A DNA stretch of 64,000 nt from the NCBI RefSeq assembly GCF_051535215.1, contig NZ_JBPPLY010000001.1, positions 310,001-374,000 on the forward strand. The letters run 5' to 3'. This DNA is from Nitrobacter sp051535215 (lineage in GTDB: Bacteria > Pseudomonadota > Alphaproteobacteria > Rhizobiales > Xanthobacteraceae). The notes under the pieces are model-generated. The model was not told the origin of the DNA, made no database searches, and saw only the letters and a list, made by a program, of their open reading frames with translations. A program made the translations under genes and the position numbers. The first letter of the stretch is position 1. Each line of letters opens with the position of its first letter. This document shows, in pieces, positions 62,544-64,000 of this stretch.

Positions 62544-62646
62544 GTCCACGATTAAGGGGAAATCCCGTTCAACGATTAAAGGAACGCGAGTCCACGATTT
62601 AAGGAGCCGTTCAATCATTTATCGGCTCCCGTCCACGCTTTTGGGG
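62544..62646 (-). repeat. Right-end transposase-binding repeats (five copies)
   Basis: Tandem copies start at 62544 (GTCCACGATTAAGG), 62567 (GTTCAACGATTAAAGG), 62590 (GTCCACGATTTAAGG), 62609 (GTTCAATCATTTA) and 62631 (GTCCACGCTTTTGGGG). They are 19-23 bases apart. On the minus strand they read CCTTAAATCGTGGAC, the same element as at the left end. Dense right and sparse left arrays mirror Tn7. Confidence 0.82.
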
Positions 62647-63719
62647 AAACCGACAGCGCCCTTGCCGGTCTCTATGCCGAGGTTTCCGGCGGCGTCGCGG
62701 GCGAGGTTGTCCACATCGCGCGCGCTCTCTTCAAGGTTAGAATCTATGTTAGATTCTAAGTTAAGGGCGCGATTTCGTGTTTGATCTTCGGCGGTTAGAG
62801 CCGGTTTGGGTTCCCGATAGCACGAGCCTCCGGTTCCCGATAGCACGATAGTCCGGGTTCCCGATAGCACGAGCCCGTCCACAGGCTGTCCACAGCGCAT
62901 CGTCGGCTCGAAGGCGAGCAGCGTGCGGCCGCCGATCTCGACCTCGAGGAACAGCGTGTAGCCCGGCAGCGGCTGGCGCCGGATGATGTCGCGCAGCTCG
63001 AAGGCAAAGCGCTTGAACGGCGACAGGCTGCCGGACTTTTGATGGAGATGGCGAAAGTCGAAGCGCCATCCATTGCGCTGGCGGCCGCCGTGCTTGCGCA
63101 CCAGGCGGTAGAGCCAGCGGTCGAGGCCGCCCGTCAGATCGAAATAAGCGCGGTCGATCGTGAGCACGAGCGCGTCGTCAAGAACGGCTTGGTAGAACCA
63201 GTCCGGCACGATCAGCTCGATGCCCTCCGGCCGGCCGTTGCGATCGGTGCGCTCCTGCCATTCGTTGATCCACGAGAAGCGATGGCGGCGGCCTTCCGCC
63301 GGCTGGCGGATCGATGTCGCAACGGTCGTCGATTGCAGCCGGTCGAGCGCCGCCTTCAGGCGCTGGTAGTCGCGCAGCGACGTGCCGCGCCCGACATAGG
63401 TGAGAATTTCGTAGGGCGTGGCGGCCATCAGCCGCGAGGTGCGAAGCCCGGCATCCCGCGCCTCGACGATCTGGCTCGCCGCCCAGATCAGGATGTCGGC
63501 GTCCCAGATTGTCGCCATGCCATGATCGGGCACGGCCTCGACGCGGATCGTCACGTTGCCGGCGACGAAATCGATCGGCGCAACGCGATGGGACTTGGAG
63601 AGCGAGAAGAACGGATAGGCCATGAGATCCTGCGCGTCTCGTGGCGCGAAGTCGCCGGGGCGTGCTCGGAACAGATCGAGTTGTCCGCGCTCCGAAAGGG
63701 ATCGACGCCGCACCGCCAT
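62619..63719 (-). CDS. repA: Replication initiator RepA (RPA family), C-terminus altered by transposon
   Basis: A 366-residue RPA-family initiator: DLFRARPGDFAPRDAQDLMA, MATIWDADILIWAASQI, TPYEILTYVGRGTSLRDYQR, LVPDWFYQAVL-like segment and FDLTGGLDRWLYRLVRKHGG. The native frame crossed 62656 and continued at 57681. It now ends with about 12 residues (VGFPKSVDGSR) read from the transposon end. The lost tail is low-complexity, so replication function may survive. Three iteron-like repeats lie inside the coding sequence. Confidence 0.9.
   Translation of the reverse strand: MAVRRRSLSERGQLDLFRARPGDFAPRDAQDLMAYPFFSLSKSHRVAPIDFVAGNVTIRVEAVPDHGMATIWDADILIWAASQIVEARDAGLRTSRLMAATPYEILTYVGRGTSLRDYQRLKAALDRLQSTTVATSIRQPAEGRRHRFSWINEWQERTDRNGRPEGIELIVPDWFYQAVLDDALVLTIDRAYFDLTGGLDRWLYRLVRKHGGRQRNGWRFDFRHLHQKSGSLSPFKRFAFELRDIIRRQPLPGYTLFLEVEIGGRTLLAFEPTMRCGQPVDGLVLSGTRTIVLSGTGGSCYREPKPALTAEDQTRNRALNLESNIDSNLEESARDVDNLARDAAGNLGIETGKGAVGFPKSVDGSR
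62656..62660. repeat. Right 5-bp target duplication (GCGCC) of the Tn7-like element
   Basis: Follows the terminal ACA of the right end and matches 57682-57686. Confidence 0.93.
62809..62872 (+). repeat. Three iteron-like direct repeats inside repA
   Basis: GGTTCCCGATAGCACGA occurs identically at 62809-62825, 62832-62848 and 62856-62872, starts 23 and 24 bases apart. DnaA-box-like CTGTCCACA lies at about 62885-62893, next to them. Regular identical repeats in an initiator gene suggest iterons of the replication origin or a RepA autoregulatory site. Confidence 0.65.
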
Positions 63720-63737
63720 GAAGAAGTCCGGTTGCGG

Positions 63738-64000
63738 TCAGCGTGCGTAGCGACCGGCGTGGGTCGGCTGCGTGGGCGCGTGGCGTTTGGCGGGAAGGAC
63801 CGAACCGCGCGGGTCCGACGTCGAGGTGACGGAGCCGCGCGCGGCCCAGGTTTCGAGATCGTCGATGGCATAAACGACGCGGCCGCCGAGTTTGCGATAG
63901 GCGGGGCCGGTCCCGTAGGTGCGATGTTTTTCGAGCGTGCGGGCGGAGAGGCTGAGAAACTCGGCAGCTTCCTTGGTGCGCAGGAAGCGCGGCGGCAGAA
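63738..64000 (-). CDS. AlpA/MerR-type helix-turn-helix protein (5' end outside window)
   Basis: A frame open from the window edge to TGA at 63738-63740 encodes FLRTKEAAEFLSLSARTLEK, then HRTYGTGPAYRKLGGRVVYA and IDDLETWAARGS: an HTH_17 excisionase-like DNA-binding domain. Proteins of this kind precede repA in many Rhizobiales and sphingomonad conjugative elements. At least 87 residues are present; the start is off the window. Confidence 0.8.
   Translation of the reverse strand, partial: LPPRFLRTKEAAEFLSLSARTLEKHRTYGTGPAYRKLGGRVVYAIDDLETWAARGSVTSTSDPRGSVLPAKRHAPTQPTHAGRYAR

Larger units (their letters stand above)
57687..62655 (+). mobile_element. Minimal Tn7-like transposon (tnsA-tnsB-tnsC-tniQ), 4969 bp
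   Basis: Termini TGTCGGTTTTCC (left) and TGTCGGTTTCCC (right, complement) form inverted repeats flanked by GCGCC duplications. Four overlapping plus-strand genes fill the inside. I see no cargo, resolvase or CRISPR. Both ends have arrays of TnsB-like sites. The presence of TnsA predicts cut-and-paste movement. The element sits in the 3' end of repA. Confidence 0.93.

Noticed and set aside
61005..62618. A 537-codon minus-strand frame opposite tniQ
   Set aside because: Antisense shadow of tniQ with no recognisable domain and biased composition; the plus-strand frame has TniQ and zinc-finger motifs.
1..64000. CRISPR arrays, rRNA and tRNA genes
   Set aside because: No regularly spaced 25-40 base repeats with unique spacers, and no rRNA or cloverleaf-like sequence was noticed. 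The only short tandem arrays are transposon ends and the repA iterons. A tRNA scan was not possible by eye.

Overview
The window looks like an alphaproteobacterial replicon of the Bradyrhizobium/Rhodopseudomonas/Afipia type. This is inferred from the high GC content, the small secreted glycine-zipper and Asp/His-rich proteins, the pseudo-caspase with a proline-rich tail, COG4705 membrane proteins and the Rhizobiales-style trb/tra module. Species cannot be fixed from sequence alone. I found no rRNA, tRNA or CRISPR array.

Layout. (1) 1-1685: opgG and the start of opgH (periplasmic glucan synthesis), minus strand. (2) 2.6-6.2 kb: a diguanylate cyclase, a PilZ gene split by a complete IS407-group IS3 element (4147-5351, 4-bp duplication ACCG), and a winged-helix protein. 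(3) 6.5-25.3 kb: an envelope/stress block with a pseudo-caspase, small secreted proteins, a COG4280-like membrane protein with a divergent RpiR regulator, an OmpR-type two-component system, a degenerate response regulator, two COG4705 proteins, a PilZ protein, a DedA protein, a PAP2 phosphatase and a periplasmic protein. Ten direct-repeat sites (CTAAGT-N5-CTAAGT and variants, 11-bp period) lie upstream of many of these genes, including both response regulators. I infer one shared regulon. (4) 25.3-28.7 kb: a scar of mobile DNA holding a truncated ABC gene, an integrase broken by an IS66 remnant (producing an in-frame chimera), an AlpA-like gene and a frameshifted RND fragment. (5) 28.7-37.7 kb: a VIT/CCC1 transporter, a second two-component system, a heavy-metal RND efflux operon (adaptor, pump, DUF3240-like, outer-membrane channel) and cytochrome b561. 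(6) 37.8-64 kb: a conjugative ICE/plasmid backbone with LysR, DUF2274, trbI-G-F-L-K-J-E-D-C-B, VapBC, an RHH protein, TraG, relaxase, lytic transglycosylase, DUF736, TraF, DUF2840, a small partition-like protein, a methyltransferase, ParA, RepA and an AlpA-like regulator.

The most notable object is a compact Tn7-like transposon at 57687-62655, only 4969 bp long. It carries TnsA, a DDE transposase (TnsB/TniA), an AAA ATPase (TnsC/TniB) and a long TniQ/TnsD-like protein ending in IS630-type helix-turn-helix/winged-helix domains. I see no cargo and no resolvase. It has TGTCGGTTT termini, about three spaced repeats at the left end and five close-packed repeats at the right end, and a perfect 5-bp duplication GCGCC. 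It sits in the 3' end of repA. Removing it in silico restores a longer RepA tail whose stop overlaps the parA start (TGATG).

How the parts work together: the conjugation genes form long minus-strand operons with mostly ATGA overlaps. RepA/ParA provide replication and partition, relaxase/TraG/Trb provide transfer, and VapBC, a methyltransferase and the transposon ride along. The chromosomal-looking half combines c-di-GMP signalling, envelope maintenance and metal efflux, each with its own two-component regulator.
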